This document shows, in pieces, positions 15,626-25,201 of a stretch of DNA of 64,000 nt. Numbering within the stretch: position 1 is the first letter of the stretch; each line of letters begins with the position of its first letter. The notes beneath the pieces are model-generated. The model was given only the letters and a program-made list of their open reading frames with translations. It searched no databases and was not told where the DNA came from. The stretch spans positions 992,001-1,056,000 of the forward strand of contig JACKEI010000001.1 in assembly GCA_020633075.1 (NCBI GenBank), read 5' to 3'. The position numbers and the translations under genes are program-made. The DNA is from Sandaracinaceae bacterium. Lineage in GTDB: Bacteria > Myxococcota_A > Polyangia > Polyangiales > Houyiibacteriaceae.

Positions 15626-18211
15626 TCACGGCGGGGCAGCGGCCACCTGGCAGGCGCCGAGAGCCTCGAGGGCTCGCTCGGCCGCGGCGCGGATGGCCTC
15701 AGGGGGGCCACCTGTCCGTATCTCCGCCAAGAAGGAAGCGACCTCCGGGCCGCCCAGGCGACCGAGAGCGGCCACGGCGACCACGGCCGTCTGCACGTCG
15801 GGGTCATAGGCGTTCGGGCGGCGGCCGCGCGCCACCGTGTCCATCAAGGTCTGCTGGTGATCCGCCGCGCAGACCTGCCCCAGGTAGCGGGCGGCAGCGC
15901 GCTGCACGGTCGAGAGCTCGTTGGTGCGCGCCAGCCGTGCTGCGACCGCCTCCGCGCCGCGCGGGTCGCCCGTCGTCCGGAACGCTTCGATCGCGGCCAG
16001 GCGCACGCGCGCCTTGGGGTCCGACAGAGCGCCCACCAGGAGGGCGCGCGCGTCCGCGTCGCTGGCGAGGGCGGTGACGGCGGCGGCCCGAACGCGAGGC
16101 CAGGGATCACGCTGTGCCAAGCGCAGCAAGACCGCGCGGGCGCTCTCGACGCCGCCGTGTCGATCCCCCGCTTGTGCCTCGGCGTCGTCGTCGGCCGCCC
16201 GCGCGGGGTCGTTCGCGGCGTCGCCCAGCAGCAGCGCGGCGCGCTCTCGCGCTCGCGGGAATTCGTCGCTCGCCAGGGCTCGCAGCGCGAGAGGGGCCTG
16301 CGGCGCTGCCCGCGCGGCCAGGCTGTTGGCCGCCTCGGCGCGCACCATCCAGCGCTCGTCTGCCGTGACCAGCTGCGCGAGCCACGCGTCCACCGTGGGC
16401 TCGGCCGGCAGTGACCCGGCCGCGAGCACCACCCGCCAGACCTCTTCGAACGACTCGGCGCGCGCGACGGCTCCGCGCAGCAGCTCCCCGCCCAGCGCCT
16501 GGCCGGCGTCACCCCCGAGCGCGAGCGCCTGAGCCACCAGCGCGGTCGCTTCGACAGAGCGCTCGCTGGTCGCCCAGGCCGCCACGAGCGGGACGGCCTC
16601 GGTGGGTGCTCGCGTGACGGCCTCGCCGACCGCGGCTCGCAGCCCCACGCGCGTCGCGCCGCCGTCCGCAGCCAGCGCAGGGAGCAGCACCTGCAGCGCG
16701 CGTCCGGGGATGGCGCGCGCGAGCACCTGGGCGGCGGCGTCATCGCCTTCGTTCATGAGCGTGGTCAGCTCGTTGCCGGCCCCGGCCGCGCGCAGCGCCT
16801 CGATTGCGGCCGCGCGCAGCTCTGCATCGGCGTCGCGCCCGGCTGCGAGCAGCGCGCTCCTGGCTGCGGGCTCCGAGGCGGCCAGATCGCTCAAGACGCG
16901 CAGGGCGAGGCGCCTCTCTCGCGGGGTCATGTCGGGCCACGCGCCGGCGATGGCCGAGGCTCCTTCGGCACCGAGGCCGCGCAGCAGCCGGGCGGCGCCC
17001 GTCGCGCGAGCGCCACCGCTGGCCAGCTCCGCGAGCAGCCGTGCGGTGCCGTCCGCGGCGTCGAACTCCGAGTGGAAGGCCAGCTCGGCCAAGCCCACGC
17101 GCGCGTCACCGGGGCTGCTGGGAGTGGGCAGCACCACGCTCACGCAGCGGAAGTGCAGCGGCGGATCGAGCTCGACCTCGTAGCGCTCCCCGGCGCGTGG
17201 GGCCGCAGGCAGCTGGATGCGCACGCGGGCCTCGGGCGAGGTCACATCTATATAGGACGGCGCGCGCACGGTCGTGGCCGAGCCAGCCGCGAGCGGCACC
17301 AGGCTGATGCGGCGGACGGGCCACTCCGACGCGTCGTAGCGGCCTGTCGCGAACGCGAGCGCGCCGCGCACGCTCTCTGCTTCGACCCAGGCGGTGCTGG
17401 GGTCTCGGTCGGTGAGCGCTTGCGGGCGAGGCGCGCGCTCGAAGGAGGCCTCGCCGCCTCCCGAGGAAGCGACGTCGAAGCGCAGCGCGTCCAGCCGGGG
17501 GGCCGCGCTCTGGTCCACGGCCACGGCGCGGGCGACGCGCGTCTGCGTCGGCGCACGTGAGGAAGGGGTGGGCGTTGCGTCGTCGTGAAAGGTCAGGGTG
17601 CGCGGGTCGAGGGCCTGCGTGTCGAGCCAGGTCACGGCCTCGCCGCACACGCCCACGCGCTCCGCGATCGTCGCGCGCAGCACTCGCGGGGGGTCACCGT
17701 CAGTCACCGTCAGCACGTGCGCGCGGCGCTCACCGGGGTCGCCTTCGAGGGTGGTCACACCCGCGTCCACGACGACCACGCGCGCGCCGCGCCGCGCCAG
17801 CAGCAGCGCGAAGCGCCGACCGTCCGCGCTCGCCTCCACCAGGGCCAGCGTGCCCTCCGGGAGCGCCACGTCCCGCACGCTGAGCGCGGAAGGGGCAAAG
17901 GGGAGGGGCGCTACGGCGTGGCCGTCCGCCAGCAGCTCGGCGCGCTCTCCGCTGGCGCCCACCGTCAGGGCGAGAGCGCGCGCGGGGCGCCCGAGCTGAG
18001 CCGTCGCGCGCGGCGTCGTGGCCACCTGGGCCCGGGCGTCAGCAGGGGCCGCCGCGAGCCCGGCCCACACGCAGAGTCCGGCGAGGCAGCGCAGGCCGGC
18101 TCGGGAGGCAGTCCCGCGACCGCGCACCAGCCGCGCGAACGCCAGGGCGTGGGGCGGTGTGAGGGAGCCGTGAGCGGGACGGTGTACGGAGGCAGAGGGG
18201 CAGGGTCTCAT
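15626..18211 (-). CDS. Exported HEAT-repeat protein with N-terminal discoidin-like domain
   Basis: 861 residues. A signal-peptide-like start (LRCLAGLCVWAGLAAAPADARAQ) indicates export. Residues 70-250 are beta-rich. About 255-370 carry the pattern ALTDRDPSTAWVEAES with VRRISLVPLA, as in discoidin/F5-8-C-like modules. From about 390 to the end, Ala/Leu-rich helical repeats of HEAT/PBS-lyase type recur (for example VRAAAVTALASDADARALLVGALSD). HEAT scaffolds mediate protein-protein contacts. The ATG at 18211 shares one base with the ABC exporter stop, so the two are coupled and the protein may assist the exporter. No enzymatic motif is seen. Confidence 0.8.
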   Translation of the reverse strand: MRPCPSASVHRPAHGSLTPPHALAFARLVRGRGTASRAGLRCLAGLCVWAGLAAAPADARAQVATTPRATAQLGRPARALALTVGASGERAELLADGHAVAPLPFAPSALSVRDVALPEGTLALVEASADGRRFALLLARRGARVVVVDAGVTTLEGDPGERRAHVLTVTDGDPPRVLRATIAERVGVCGEAVTWLDTQALDPRTLTFHDDATPTPSSRAPTQTRVARAVAVDQSAAPRLDALRFDVASSGGGEASFERAPRPQALTDRDPSTAWVEAESVRGALAFATGRYDASEWPVRRISLVPLAAGSATTVRAPSYIDVTSPEARVRIQLPAAPRAGERYEVELDPPLHFRCVSVVLPTPSSPGDARVGLAELAFHSEFDAADGTARLLAELASGGARATGAARLLRGLGAEGASAIAGAWPDMTPRERRLALRVLSDLAASEPAARSALLAAGRDADAELRAAAIEALRAAGAGNELTTLMNEGDDAAAQVLARAIPGRALQVLLPALAADGGATRVGLRAAVGEAVTRAPTEAVPLVAAWATSERSVEATALVAQALALGGDAGQALGGELLRGAVARAESFEEVWRVVLAAGSLPAEPTVDAWLAQLVTADERWMVRAEAANSLAARAAPQAPLALRALASDEFPRARERAALLLGDAANDPARAADDDAEAQAGDRHGGVESARAVLLRLAQRDPWPRVRAAAVTALASDADARALLVGALSDPKARVRLAAIEAFRTTGDPRGAEAVAARLARTNELSTVQRAAARYLGQVCAADHQQTLMDTVARGRRPNAYDPDVQTAVVAVAALGRLGGPEVASFLAEIRTGGPPEAIRAAAERALEALGACQVAAAPP

Positions 18212-19917
18212 CACGGCGCACGATCGCTCACCACTCGGCCCCCGTCCAGCGTGAGCACCCGCTCTGCGAAGGCGGCCACCGTGGGGCGGTGGCTCACGAA
18301 GACCAACGCCGTGCCGTTGGCAGCCAGCCCGGACAGCGCGGCCAGCACCTCGGCCTCGGACTCGGCGTCCAGGGCCGAGGTCACTTCGTCCAAGAGCAGC
18401 ACCCGCGGCTGTCGGTAGAGCCCACGCGCGACCGAGAGCCGCTGCCGCTCGCCCCCGGAGAGCTGCCGGCCCCGCCCGGCGAGCACGGTGTCGAGCCCAT
18501 CGGGCAGGCCCGCGACCAGGGCGTCGAGCCCCACCAGCCGCAGCGCGTGCAGGGCCCGCTCACGATCCTGCGGCGCGCCGAAGGCGAGGTTGGCGAGCAG
18601 CGTGTCCGCGAAGAACAAGGAGTCCTGAGGGACCCAGGCGATATCCGCTTGCGCTTGGTCTCGCGGCTGCGGGCGCATGTGGCGCGTGCCGCTCCCAGGC
18701 GACAGCAGTCCCGCCAGGATCATGAGCAGCGTGGACTTGCCCTCGCCGCTGCGACCAGTGAGCGCCACGCGCTCTCCGGCGCGGAGTGTAAAGGTGATGT
18801 CGTGTAGCACCGGCTGACCAGGGGTGTACGCGAAGCTGACACCGCGCAGCGTGAGCAGGCCCTCGCCCTCGGCGAGAGGGGCCGTCTGCTGGTCCCGCGA
18901 GCGCGCTTCGTCGCTCCCGTCGGCTGCGGCGTCTACTCTCGGTAGCGCGAGGAGCTGCTCCAAGCGCTCGAGCCCGGCGAAGCCGGCGTAGGCTGCGGGC
19001 AGGCTGCTCGCCAGCGCCTGAAGCGGTCGCATCAACAACAGGAGAGCCGCGAAGAGGCTCACCGTGGTGGTGAGCGGCAGCTGGATGCCCGCACGGAACC
19101 ACAGCAGCCCGCCGAGGCTCAGCGCAGCCGCCAACACCTCTAGTGAAGGCCCAACCCGCTGTTGGGTGACCAGGGCCTTCATCACGGCCGCTTCGGACTG
19201 CTCGGCCGCCTGACGGAGCTGCGCGCTGGCGTAGGCCTCGGCACCGTAGGCGCGCACGAGGGGCACGAGCGCACCGTGCTCGCCCGCGAGCTCGGCGACG
19301 CGCGCCTCCGCTTCGTGCACGGCCAGCGTGGCCGGGCGGGCTGCGCGGGAGAGCCACCACGCCGCGGCGGCCAGCGGAATGGCCATGGCGAGCGCAAAGG
19401 TGGCCACTCCAGTGTCCAGTTGGATGGCCAGGGTAGCCAGTGCAGCCGCCACCAAGACGTGTTGAAACGTGTGTGAGATTACAATGTGGACCAGCGACCG
19501 TATGGACGCGACCTCCGCCCCCAGCCGGCTGGCGAGCTCTCCGGGACCCAGCACCGCCCAAGCCGACGGCGCTAGATGAAGGAGGTGATCGTGGAGATGA
19601 ATGCGCAAGTCTCGTACAACGCGCTGCTGCACGGCCCCCGCCAAGAGGGTCCCCAGGTACCGGCTGGCCGCGTTGACGAGCATCAGCGCGACCGCCGCGA
19701 GCAGCACCTGGGGCGCGCTGAGATGCAGCCCCCCAAGCGGCCCTGTCGGCGCGATTGGATCGTTGATGGAAGCTGGATCGAGGCTCGCTAGGGCCGGTCC
19801 GGTGAGGGCCGCCAGGCCTGCTGTGGCCGTCGCTCCCACCGCGAACGCGACCACCGCGCCGCCGCCCTTTCCGAGCTGCTCGCGCAGGGCGCGAATCAGG
19901 ACTTGGCGCGCGCTCAT
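18211..19917 (-). CDS. ABC transporter, fused membrane and ATPase domains (exporter type)
   Basis: 568 residues. The N-terminal membrane domain has several helices (for example LLAAVALMLVNAASRYLGTLL and LLWFRAGIQLPLTTTVSLFAALLLLM). The nucleotide-binding domain has Walker A GRSGEGKST, a Q-loop region WVPQDSLFFADTLL, signature LSGGERQRLSVARG, Walker B VLLLDEVTSALD and the H-loop VFVSHRP. It is a half-transporter that should dimerise, in the MsbA/CydC-like exporter group; the cargo is unknown. ATG 19917 is used; a TTG precedes it. The HEAT-repeat gene overlaps its stop. Confidence 0.93.
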   Translation of the reverse strand: MSARQVLIRALREQLGKGGGAVVAFAVGATATAGLAALTGPALASLDPASINDPIAPTGPLGGLHLSAPQVLLAAVALMLVNAASRYLGTLLAGAVQQRVVRDLRIHLHDHLLHLAPSAWAVLGPGELASRLGAEVASIRSLVHIVISHTFQHVLVAAALATLAIQLDTGVATFALAMAIPLAAAAWWLSRAARPATLAVHEAEARVAELAGEHGALVPLVRAYGAEAYASAQLRQAAEQSEAAVMKALVTQQRVGPSLEVLAAALSLGGLLWFRAGIQLPLTTTVSLFAALLLLMRPLQALASSLPAAYAGFAGLERLEQLLALPRVDAAADGSDEARSRDQQTAPLAEGEGLLTLRGVSFAYTPGQPVLHDITFTLRAGERVALTGRSGEGKSTLLMILAGLLSPGSGTRHMRPQPRDQAQADIAWVPQDSLFFADTLLANLAFGAPQDRERALHALRLVGLDALVAGLPDGLDTVLAGRGRQLSGGERQRLSVARGLYRQPRVLLLDEVTSALDAESEAEVLAALSGLAANGTALVFVSHRPTVAAFAERVLTLDGGRVVSDRAP

Positions 19918-20223
19918 CAAGGGAAGGGCGCCCTAGCAGAACCATGCAATGTCGCAAGCCCCCTGTTCATCTACGCAATGTGCCCCATATCCAACCCCAT
20001 GCTCACCCGCACCGCCTACCCTACGCAACGCCCCTGTTTCGTGTTGGAACAGGACTGCGCGACGCTTGGTTGGGAAGTCAAGCCGTCGGCACGATGCGTG
20101 CAACAGGCGGGGCGCACAGACGGCGAGCACGCGGCAACGCAGCCGCCCACTGGACAGCAGCACGACAAGTACTGAGCCAAGACCGACCGGAAAGCGGTCG
20201 CGGCTCGAAGCGAGCGAGGAATC
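19918..20223. other. Intergenic region before the sigma factor gene, with imperfect repeats
   Basis: This 306-bp stretch between divergent genes contains no convincing ORF. It holds two 15-bp segments, CGCAAGCCCCCTGTT at 19953 and CGCAACGCCCCTGTT at 20024 (13 of 15 identical, 71 bp apart), and a related ACGCAATGTGCCCC between them. They could be operator sites for either flanking gene. GAGGAA just before ATG 20224 is a good ribosome-binding site. Confidence 0.4.
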
Positions 20224-21750
20224 ATGACGAAGGCAGCTACGGCGCGGAAGCGCACAGCAGAATCCCCCAAGGCCGAGACAGTCCGCAAGGCGTCCGCCAC
20301 CACCAAGACCAAGGCGAAGACCAAGTCGAGCGCTGCGGCCAACCCCGTCGTGCGAGCGAGCGCGGCGAAGCGCGCGGCCATCGTAACGGAGGCCAAGGTC
20401 CAAGAAGCCAACGCTCGGTCCCGCGCGAAGAGCACGCAGGACGAGGACGAGGACGACGACAGCTTGCAGACCACCACGGTCGAGCTCGACGACTCGCGCA
20501 ACGAGCCGTCCCAGGCGCAGCTGGAGAAGGCGCGCGTGGACGCCGAGAAGGCGCTGAAGGAGCTGGAGCGCCAGGGCGCCGGCGACAGCACCCTCTCGCG
20601 CTACTTCCGCGAGATGGCCTGCCACCGCGTGCTCACCCCGCACGAGGAGATCGAGGCCGCCCGCAACGTCGAGCAGCTCGAGATCGCGTACTGGGAGGCG
20701 CTGTTCACCAACATGCAGGCCTTCGAGACCGTGGCCGCCATCATCGAGGCGCAGAACCTCGAGGAGCCCGTCACCGAGCTCGCCGCCATGCGCAAGATGG
20801 TCCGCGCCGCCAAGCGCGCCAAGATCTCCAAGAAGCAGCAGGACAAGTGGGACTCGCTTGCTCTCGCGGCCAGCACGCGCCTCCGCGCGGTGGACAGCGA
20901 CCGCCTGTTCGTGCAGGAGGCCGACAAGGCCGTGCACCGTCTCGCGGGTGAGTTCGCCGAAGAGCGCGACATCGTGGGCGACGAGGTGCGCATCACCGTC
21001 TCGTTCCGCCGCTACCTGCAGGGCGTCCGCAAGGCTCAGAAGGAGCAGCAGCGCGCCAAGAACCGCTTCGTCGCCGCCAACCTGCGCCTCGTCGTCAGCA
21101 TCGCGCGCCGCTACAACCGCGGTCGCCTGCCGCTCATCGACCTCATCCAAGAGGGCAACATCGGCCTCATGAAGGCCGTGGAGCGCTTCGACCACAACCG
21201 CGGCTACCGCTTCAGCACCTACGCGTCCTGGTGGATTCGTCACGCCATCAGCCGCGCGCTGGCCGACAAGGGCCGCGCGGTGCGCATCCCGGTCCACATG
21301 CTGGACACCTACAACCGCGTCGCCCGCGCCACCCAGGCCATCACCACGCGCACAGGCAAGGAGCCCACGCCCGAGGAGCTCGAGAAGGAGACCGGCATCG
21401 CCGCCGACAAGCTCGAGAAGATCAAGGGCTACTGGGCCGAGACCCCGTTCTCGCTGGACCGCCCGGTCAACGACGAGGACGGCCGCAAGTTCATCGACTT
21501 CCTGGAGCAGGAGAACGTCCCCACCCCGTACGAGCAGCTGGTCAGCCAGAAGTGGAGCGAAGAGGTCCGCCGCCTGCTCGAGACGCTCACCCCCATGGAG
21601 GCCCGCATCCTGCGCTGGCGCTTCGGCCTCGACAACGAGGACGAGCTCACGCTCAAGGAGATCGGCGACAAGTACAACCTGTCGCGTGAGCGCATCCGCC
21701 AGCTCCAAGAGCAGGCGCTCGGCAAGATTCGCCGTCAAATCAAGGAGTGA
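20224..21750 (+). CDS. RNA polymerase sigma factor, RpoD/SigA-like (sigma-70 family)
   Basis: 508 residues. The first 85 are Lys/Ala-rich and then Asp/Glu-rich, replacing a classical region 1.1. Region 1.2 is near 124-160 ([23 protein letters not shown]). A non-conserved insert follows. Region 2 begins about 280, with the core-binding and -10 motifs [33 protein letters not shown] and [13 protein letters not shown]; region 3 has RIPVHM, and region 4 ends [18 protein letters not shown]. Promoter-recognition residues are canonical, so it should read ordinary -35/-10 promoters. It could be the housekeeping or a stationary-phase group 2 factor; the length and unusual N-terminus favour the latter slightly. 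A strong terminator follows. Confidence 0.93.
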   Translation: MTKAATARKRTAESPKAETVRKASATTKTKAKTKSSAAANPVVRASAAKRAAIVTEAKVQEANARSRAKSTQDEDEDDDSLQTTTVELDDSRNEPSQAQLEKARVDAEKALKELERQGAGDSTLSRYFREMACHRVLTPHEEIEAARNVEQLEIAYWEALFTNMQAFETVAAIIEAQNLEEPVTELAAMRKMVRAAKRAKISKKQQDKWDSLALAASTRLRAVDSDRLFVQEADKAVHRLAGEFAEERDIVGDEVRITVSFRRYLQGVRKAQKEQQRAKNRFVAANLRLVVSIARRYNRGRLPLIDLIQEGNIGLMKAVERFDHNRGYRFSTYASWWIRHAISRALADKGRAVRIPVHMLDTYNRVARATQAITTRTGKEPTPEELEKETGIAADKLEKIKGYWAETPFSLDRPVNDEDGRKFIDFLEQENVPTPYEQLVSQKWSEEVRRLLETLTPMEARILRWRFGLDNEDELTLKEIGDKYNLSRERIRQLQEQALGKIRRQIKE

Positions 21751-21796
21751 TTCCTCGCTCCTGGGCCGCCTCGGCGGACCAACTTTCCGGTTGAGG

Positions 21797-21829
21797 GCGG
21801 CCCGTTTCGGCGGGCCGCTTTCTTTTTTT
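21797..21829 (+). terminator. Rho-independent terminator of the sigma factor gene
   Basis: GCGGCCCG (21797-21804) pairs perfectly with CGGGCCGC (21811-21818) around a 6-nt loop, followed by a T-rich tract to 21829. It lies 47 bp downstream of the stop. The following 130 bp to 21960 hold no feature I can support. Confidence 0.9.
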
Positions 21830-21960
21830 CCGTCACGCGCCGCGCCTTGTTGCCACGCAGGAGATGGCGCGCCCGGTCACGGACCTGGAGGGCGCTCAGG
21901 TGCTGAGCGTCCGCTCGCGCGCGCCTGCGACGTTCATCGTGCTCCGCGTGCGCCGGCGCG

Positions 21961-23634
21961 TCAGGCCGGCCCGGGGATGATCGAGATGCGCTCGCCGTCG
22001 ACCGAGTCGCTCTGCTCGCTCAGGTGCATCAGCGCGGTGGGGTAGAGCGCGGCGAGCTCGTTGAAGCGGTTGCCTGGCAGGCGCAGCACCAGCGCGTCGG
22101 TCTCGGCGGTGACCGTGGACTCGGCCGGCGCGCGGGTCAGCATGGCGCTCTGGCCGATGACCGTGCCGAGGCGCACGCGTCCGAGCACCCGGCCGTCTTG
22201 CGCGACATCGAGGCGCCCGAGCAGCGGCACATAGAGCCCGTCGGTCTTCTTGCCCTGCACGAAGACCTGCGTGCCGGCCGGCGCACGGCGCACCTCGAAC
22301 AGGCGCGCCAGCTCGGCGCGGGTGTCGGGATCGAAGCCGGCGAACAGGGGGTTGGTGCGCAGCACGTTCCCCAGCAGGCGCCGCGTCAGGAGCTCCAGCA
22401 GGACCTCGTCCACGGCTGGGAATTCGGCGACGATCTCGTTGATGACGGTCTTGGGGATGCGCAGCGCGGACACCCGAGTGACGGTCTTCACGTCGGCGCG
22501 GCGCGTGACCGCGTCCAGCAGGCAGGTCTCGCCCAAGACGCTGCCTTCCCCCAGCGCGATGGGCGCCGCGAGACCTGGCCAGTGCACCTCGACGTCGCCG
22601 CTCACCAACACGAAGAGGGCGTCCGCGGGGTCCCCCGCGCGGATGAGGAGCTCGCCCCGCCCGAGCTCGACGAGGTCGGCGTGTTGGATGAGGCGACTCA
22701 GCGCGGCGGGCGGAATCTCTGCGAACAGCGTGATCGAGGGCAGCGCGGCGAGCTGCTGCGCGGAGCGGCGTCGGTCGTCTTCTGTGTCGTCCTCGTCGTC
22801 GAAGAGCACGATCTCGTCGTCGGCCTCGCTGGCGCTGCGGGTCCCGGCCTCCGAGTCCTCGATCTCCATGGCCGAGAGGTCGATCTCGATGGCGTCCTCT
22901 CCCTCCACGTCCGAGAAGCGCAGCTCGTCGTCGTCACCGTGTGAGACGAGCTGGAGGTCCACGGCCGAGATGCTGATGCTCCTGCGCTTGCGCTGGGGAC
23001 GCGGCGCGGGGACGGGCGGTGGCGCAACGCCCAGCGTCGCCGGGACGGAGGGCACCGGGACGGGGGGTGGCGGCACGGGCGCTCGCGGGACGGGCGCTGG
23101 CGGTACGGGCGCTGTCGGTTCGGGAGGCGTGGCGTCCGACGTTGCCGGGATGGAGGGCGACGGGACCGGAGGTGGAGGGACGAGGGGCGGCGGAGGGGGG
23201 ACCGCCATGGGCGTTGGCGCGAGCTCGCTCGGGAGCGGAGGGGGTGGCGGGGTCGAGGGTGTCTCGGGTAGGGCCGTCACGAGGTCATTGCGCTGCAACC
23301 GGTGCAGGCGGCGGGCTTCGTCGGGGTCCACTCGCTCGAGCACGTCCAGGCGCGTCGCGTCGATCTGCAGGATCAGCTTGGCCATGGCCGCAGCCCGCGC
23401 CACGAAGCCCTGCTTGGCGTACAGAGCGACGGCGGACTCGTAGGACTGGATGGCCTTGGCGTCGTCCTTCAGGCGGCGGTACAGGTCCCCTCGTCGCTGC
23501 GGCCAGCGGGGGTCGGTGGCTTCGGCTGCGGCCAGCTCGTCGTACAGCCCCAGCGCCACGTCGAACTTCTCGCTACGCAGCGCGGCGTTCAGCTGCTCGC
23601 GGAGCTTGGGGATGTTGGGCTTCTTCGCACGCAT
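21961..23634 (-). CDS. Protein with TPR-like N-terminus and two cyclic-nucleotide-binding domains
   Basis: 557 residues. About 1-90 form a TPR-like helical unit (ALGLYDELAAAEATDP, RRGDLYRRLKDDAKAIQSYESAV). A long Pro-rich low-complexity linker (125-210) and an acidic stretch (235-290) follow. Then come two cNMP-binding-type beta-rolls: the first about 300-400 (LLIRAGDPADALFVLVSGDVEV, LGEGSVLGETCLLD), the second about 415-540 (TQVFVQGKKTDGLYVPLLGRLDV, IGQSAMLTRAPAESTV). No DNA-binding or enzymatic domain is attached, so it looks like a cytoplasmic sensor or scaffold, a design common in Myxococcota. The canonical phosphate-binding Arg is not obvious in the first domain, so ligand binding is uncertain. 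Confidence 0.85.
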   Translation of the reverse strand: MRAKKPNIPKLREQLNAALRSEKFDVALGLYDELAAAEATDPRWPQRRGDLYRRLKDDAKAIQSYESAVALYAKQGFVARAAAMAKLILQIDATRLDVLERVDPDEARRLHRLQRNDLVTALPETPSTPPPPPLPSELAPTPMAVPPPPPLVPPPPVPSPSIPATSDATPPEPTAPVPPAPVPRAPVPPPPVPVPSVPATLGVAPPPVPAPRPQRKRRSISISAVDLQLVSHGDDDELRFSDVEGEDAIEIDLSAMEIEDSEAGTRSASEADDEIVLFDDEDDTEDDRRRSAQQLAALPSITLFAEIPPAALSRLIQHADLVELGRGELLIRAGDPADALFVLVSGDVEVHWPGLAAPIALGEGSVLGETCLLDAVTRRADVKTVTRVSALRIPKTVINEIVAEFPAVDEVLLELLTRRLLGNVLRTNPLFAGFDPDTRAELARLFEVRRAPAGTQVFVQGKKTDGLYVPLLGRLDVAQDGRVLGRVRLGTVIGQSAMLTRAPAESTVTAETDALVLRLPGNRFNELAALYPTALMHLSEQSDSVDGERISIIPGPA

Positions 23635-23740
23635 GAAAGCGGACCATACCAGGCTCGCGAGGGCGGGGGGCGCCGATCGCAGCGGGACCCCCCATCGCCA
23701 TGCAGTTGCGGGCGGAGGCTGCTAGCATGCGCCCCGCATC

Positions 23741-25198
23741 ATGAGCCTCTTCGTGCGACTGGTCCGTGCGCTCTTCATCCTGGGCCGCATCTTCACGAGC
23801 TACCTCTTTCAGCTCGCTCTGCTGAAGGTGTTCAGGAAGTGGACGCCGGACCCGGAGACCGGCCGCGAGGTGGCCGACATGCCGGCGTGGTTGGTGCGCC
23901 GACAGGCACGGATCGACGACAAGAACGCCAAGCGCTTGTTGGCCGGCATGCTCAGCCTACGGGGGGTGTACATCAAGCTCGGGCAGGTGCTGTCCGTGAT
24001 GGGGGGCTTCTTGCCGGACGCCTACGCGCGCGAGCTCGAGAGCCTGCAAGACGCGGTGCCGCCTCAGCCTTGGGACGTGATGGCGAAGGCCTTCGAGGAC
24101 AGCCTGGGCAAGCCGCCCTCCGCGGTGTTCAAGAGCATCGAGCGCGAGCCCTTGGCGGCCGCGTCGCTCGGTCAGGTACACGTCGCGTACTCGGCGGACG
24201 GCGCCAAGTATGCCGTCAAGGTGCTCTACCCGGGCATCCGGGACGTGGTGCGCGTGGACCTGCGCGTGGTCCGGCTGGGGCTGCGTCTCTACCGCATGTT
24301 CGTGCCCGTGCAGAACATCTCCGCCGTCTACGACGCGCTGGTGGACCTGCTGGAGCGGGAGACCAACTACGTGCACGAAGCGGCCTGCATGAGCCGCATG
24401 GCCAAGAACTTCGAGAGCGAGGAAGACATCCTCTTCCCCGAGGTCATCGCGGAGGCGAGCTCGGCCGAGGTGCTCACCATGACCTTCATGGAGGGCATCA
24501 AGATCACGCGCTTCGACGAGTACGAGCGGCTGGGCATCGACCGCGACGCCGTCGCCGAGCGCTTGGTGAAGTGCTTCTATAGGCAGCTGTTCCTGGACCG
24601 CTTCTTCCACGCGGACCCGCACCCCGGGAACTTCCTGGTGCAGGCGGGGCCCACTCCCAAGACCCCGAAGATCGTCATCTTGGACTTCGGCGCCATCAGC
24701 GAGACGCCACAGCACGTCATCGACGGCATGGTGGACGTGCTGCGCGGCTTCTTCGAGCAGAACGACGCGCTGGTGTTGTCGGGCATCGACACGCTGGGCT
24801 TCGTGGCCCCCGACGGAGACCGGGCCCTCTTGGAGCAGACCGTGAAGACCTACTTCGCCAAGCTGCTCAAGATCCAGGACATCACGGCGGGGGCGCTCAT
24901 GCGCGCGAACAGCAAGGAGCTCGAGGCGCTGGCCGACCCCGAGGTCGCGCGTCGCGAGCTACGCGGCCTGATGAAGTCCGTGCGTTACCCGGACGACTGG
25001 TTCTACGTGGAGCGCGCCGCCGTGATGAGCTTCTGGCTCATCGGGCAGCTGGCACCCGACCTCGACGCGATGAAGATCGGCTTCCCATACGTGCTGCCCC
25101 TGCTCGCGGCGCGCACCGCTGCGGCGCCGACAGCCATGGCCACCGCTGCCCCCGCCAAGGCTGCCGCCAGCGCGAGCGCCAGCCCGAGCGTCGTCTGA
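23741..25198 (+). CDS. AarF/ABC1/UbiB family atypical kinase
   Basis: 485 residues. The family's KxGQ motif appears as YIKLGQVLSVMGGFLP; EPLAAASLGQVH with YAVKVLYPG gives the A-rich loop and ATP lysine. FFHADPHPGNFLV and ILDFGAIS are the catalytic-loop and metal-binding equivalents. Members such as UbiB and Coq8 support ubiquinone or other isoprenoid-lipid metabolism at membranes. The Ala-rich C-terminal tail is low complexity. It leads a plus-strand run; ruvX begins 3 bp after its stop. No ubiquinone genes are nearby, so the exact role is open. Confidence 0.92.
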   Translation: MSLFVRLVRALFILGRIFTSYLFQLALLKVFRKWTPDPETGREVADMPAWLVRRQARIDDKNAKRLLAGMLSLRGVYIKLGQVLSVMGGFLPDAYARELESLQDAVPPQPWDVMAKAFEDSLGKPPSAVFKSIEREPLAAASLGQVHVAYSADGAKYAVKVLYPGIRDVVRVDLRVVRLGLRLYRMFVPVQNISAVYDALVDLLERETNYVHEAACMSRMAKNFESEEDILFPEVIAEASSAEVLTMTFMEGIKITRFDEYERLGIDRDAVAERLVKCFYRQLFLDRFFHADPHPGNFLVQAGPTPKTPKIVILDFGAISETPQHVIDGMVDVLRGFFEQNDALVLSGIDTLGFVAPDGDRALLEQTVKTYFAKLLKIQDITAGALMRANSKELEALADPEVARRELRGLMKSVRYPDDWFYVERAAVMSFWLIGQLAPDLDAMKIGFPYVLPLLAARTAAAPTAMATAAPAKAAASASASPSVV

Positions 25199-25201
25199 GC
25201 C

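Noticed and set aside
20041..20076. ECF or sigma-54 type promoter before the sigma factor gene (GGAAC / TGGAAC stretch)
   Set aside because: Spacing is wrong for both: 26 bp to the next GTC and 9 instead of 10 bp between GG and GC.
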